Source: Myxococcales bacterium | GTDB lineage: Bacteria > Myxococcota > Myxococcia > Myxococcales > Anaeromyxobacteraceae | Assembly (NCBI GenBank): GCA_021779335.1 | Contig: JAJYAW010000167.1 | Location: forward strand, 1-6,527 | Direction: 5' to 3' | Length of the DNA: 6,527 nucleotides | Shown here: positions 5,632 to 6,527 of the stretch, in pieces | How the letters are laid out: each line of letters opens with the position of its first letter | How positions within the stretch are numbered: the first letter of the stretch is position 1 | Program-made: the position numbers and the translations under genes | The notes under the pieces: generated by a model | What the model was told of the DNA's origin: nothing | Seen by the model: the letters and a program-made list of their open reading frames with translations, nothing else | Database searches by the model: none

Positions 5632-5651
5632 GTCCGAACTTTTTCTCGGAC
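5632..5651 (+). repeat. Inverted repeat between P5 and P6
   Basis: GTCCGA (5632-5637) and TCGGAC (5646-5651) are perfect 6-bp arms around the T-rich 8-base loop ACTTTTTC. The loop lies about 49-56 bases before the predicted P6 start, where a distal UP-element subsite would be. Confidence 0.45.
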
Positions 5652-5658
5652 TTGCCCC

Positions 5659-5693
5659 TTGACGGTGCGGAGCGGCTGAAGTACATACGCCGC
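5659..5693 (+). promoter_or_regulatory. rRNA promoter P6 (16S-proximal)
   Basis: TTGACG (5659-5664), a 17-base spacer and TACATA (5682-5687) form the promoter; the predicted start is near 5694, about 220 bases before mature 16S. GCGGC (5672-5676) and GCCGC (5689-5693) flank the -10 with 5-bp arms and a 12-base loop. This is the weakest inverted repeat of P2-P6 and could be chance by itself. Confidence 0.75.
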
Positions 5694-5771
5694 CCTTCCT
5701 GAACCAGCACGGAAGTCCTCGCGACTCCGCGGTGGCAGGGACTCGGTCCGAGGTCGGAATACTCGGAACGA

Positions 5772-5797
5772 GAGCTTGGGCTCGGTCTTTGAAAACT
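5772..5797 (+). promoter_or_regulatory. Probable rRNA antitermination site (boxB-like hairpin plus boxA)
   Basis: The hairpin GAGC-TTGG-GCTC (5772-5783) is followed directly by GGTCTTTGAAAACT (5784-5797), which resembles the rRNA boxA consensus TGCTCTTTAACA and the CTTTGAAAACT motif found before 16S genes in many bacteria. BoxA RNA is bound by NusB/NusE to form the rRNA antitermination complex, and the hairpin-then-boxA order fits rRNA operons. It lies downstream of all six promoters. Confidence 0.6.
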
Positions 5798-5868
5798 GAA
5801 TAGCAAGCATACGAAGGAATGCGGTCCAACGCGTTCCCTTGAGTTTGCAACACATCGAAGTACACCAT

Positions 5869-5896
5869 GCCAGTTCACCTCGAAAGAGGAGCTGGC
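5869..5896 (+). other. Leader hairpin just upstream of 16S rRNA
   Basis: GCCAG (5869-5873) pairs with CTGGC (5892-5896). Two more pairs (one G-U) and CCTC/GAGG follow inside, closed by a GAAA tetraloop (5882-5885), with a two-base CA bulge. The stem has about 11 pairs and ends about 17 bases before the mature 16S 5' end. It is probably a folding or processing element of the precursor. The main RNase III stem would need sequence downstream of 16S that is not in the window. Confidence 0.5.
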
Positions 5897-5913
5897 TGGG
5901 ATCGAAATCTCTT

Positions 5914-6527
<614 letters not shown>

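Larger units (their letters stand above)
5229..5913 (+). promoter_or_regulatory. rRNA operon control region: tandem promoter array and 16S leader
   Basis: These 685 bases hold no credible protein gene. The upstream part (5236-5693) is a ladder of six TTGACG/T promoters. The -35 positions are 5236, 5341, 5415, 5495, 5578 and 5659, that is, steps of 105, 74, 80, 83 and 81. The downstream part (5694-5913) is a leader common to all six transcripts and carries a boxB/boxA-like site and a hairpin before 16S. Base composition is less GC-biased than the flanking genes, as expected for an rRNA regulatory region. No terminator separates it from gmk, so read-through from the gmk operon is possible. Confidence 0.8.

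Noticed and set aside
5236..5693. Tandem repeats as a CRISPR array
   Set aside because: Units vary in sequence, repeats are not identical 24-40-mers, no cas genes are present, and each unit is a recognisable promoter.
5828..5835. Palindrome AACGCGTT in the leader
   Set aside because: It is an isolated 8-base palindrome with no matching second site, likely chance.
5839..5866. Possible seventh promoter TTGAGT-16-TACACC
   Set aside because: The spacer is short and the -10 poor. It lies downstream of boxA and would start inside the leader hairpin.

Overview
The DNA is very GC-rich, with G or C at most third codon positions. It holds a compact, same-strand chromosomal segment that ends inside a 16S rRNA gene. 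The 16S sequence (for example CTCTGTGCCAGCAGCC at the 530 region and the long V2 helix ending in GGTGGCCTCTGC) and the gene content suggest a Gram-negative deltaproteobacterium/myxobacterium (Myxococcota). An Anaeromyxobacter-like organism is my best guess, made from memory and not from a search.

Bases 1-3355 form an outer-membrane (lipid A and core heptose) operon: a 5'-truncated lpxK, an LpxL/HtrB-type acyltransferase, rfaE1 (heptose-7-P kinase) and rfaE2 (heptose-1-P adenylyltransferase). lpxK/acyltransferase and rfaE1/rfaE2 each overlap through GTGA. Heptose activation, which E. coli carries on one fused HldE protein, is here split between two coupled genes.

Bases 3356-5228 hold a small zinc-ribbon Trm112/YcaR-type gene (56 codons) with its own likely promoter. 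A second likely promoter and an 8-codon leader ORF follow, then yicC (endoribonuclease family) overlapping gmk (guanylate kinase) by 11 bases.

Bases 5229-5913 are non-coding and form the most unusual part. A ladder of six sigma70-type promoters, five of them with an identical TTGACG -35 hexamer, is spaced about 75-105 bp apart and points into 16S rRNA. In promoters 2-6 the -10 hexamer lies in the loop of an inverted repeat. The arm sequences change from promoter to promoter while staying complementary, weakly so in P6. Hairpin-forming repeats also sit between the promoters. A boxB/boxA-like antitermination site and a strong hairpin precede the mature 16S 5' end near 5914. The first ~614 nt of 16S rRNA follow and run off the window.

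The protein-coding part is ordinary housekeeping. The rRNA promoter array with covarying inverted repeats around the -10 boxes is the feature most worth following up. I see no mobile element, CRISPR array, phage gene or tRNA.
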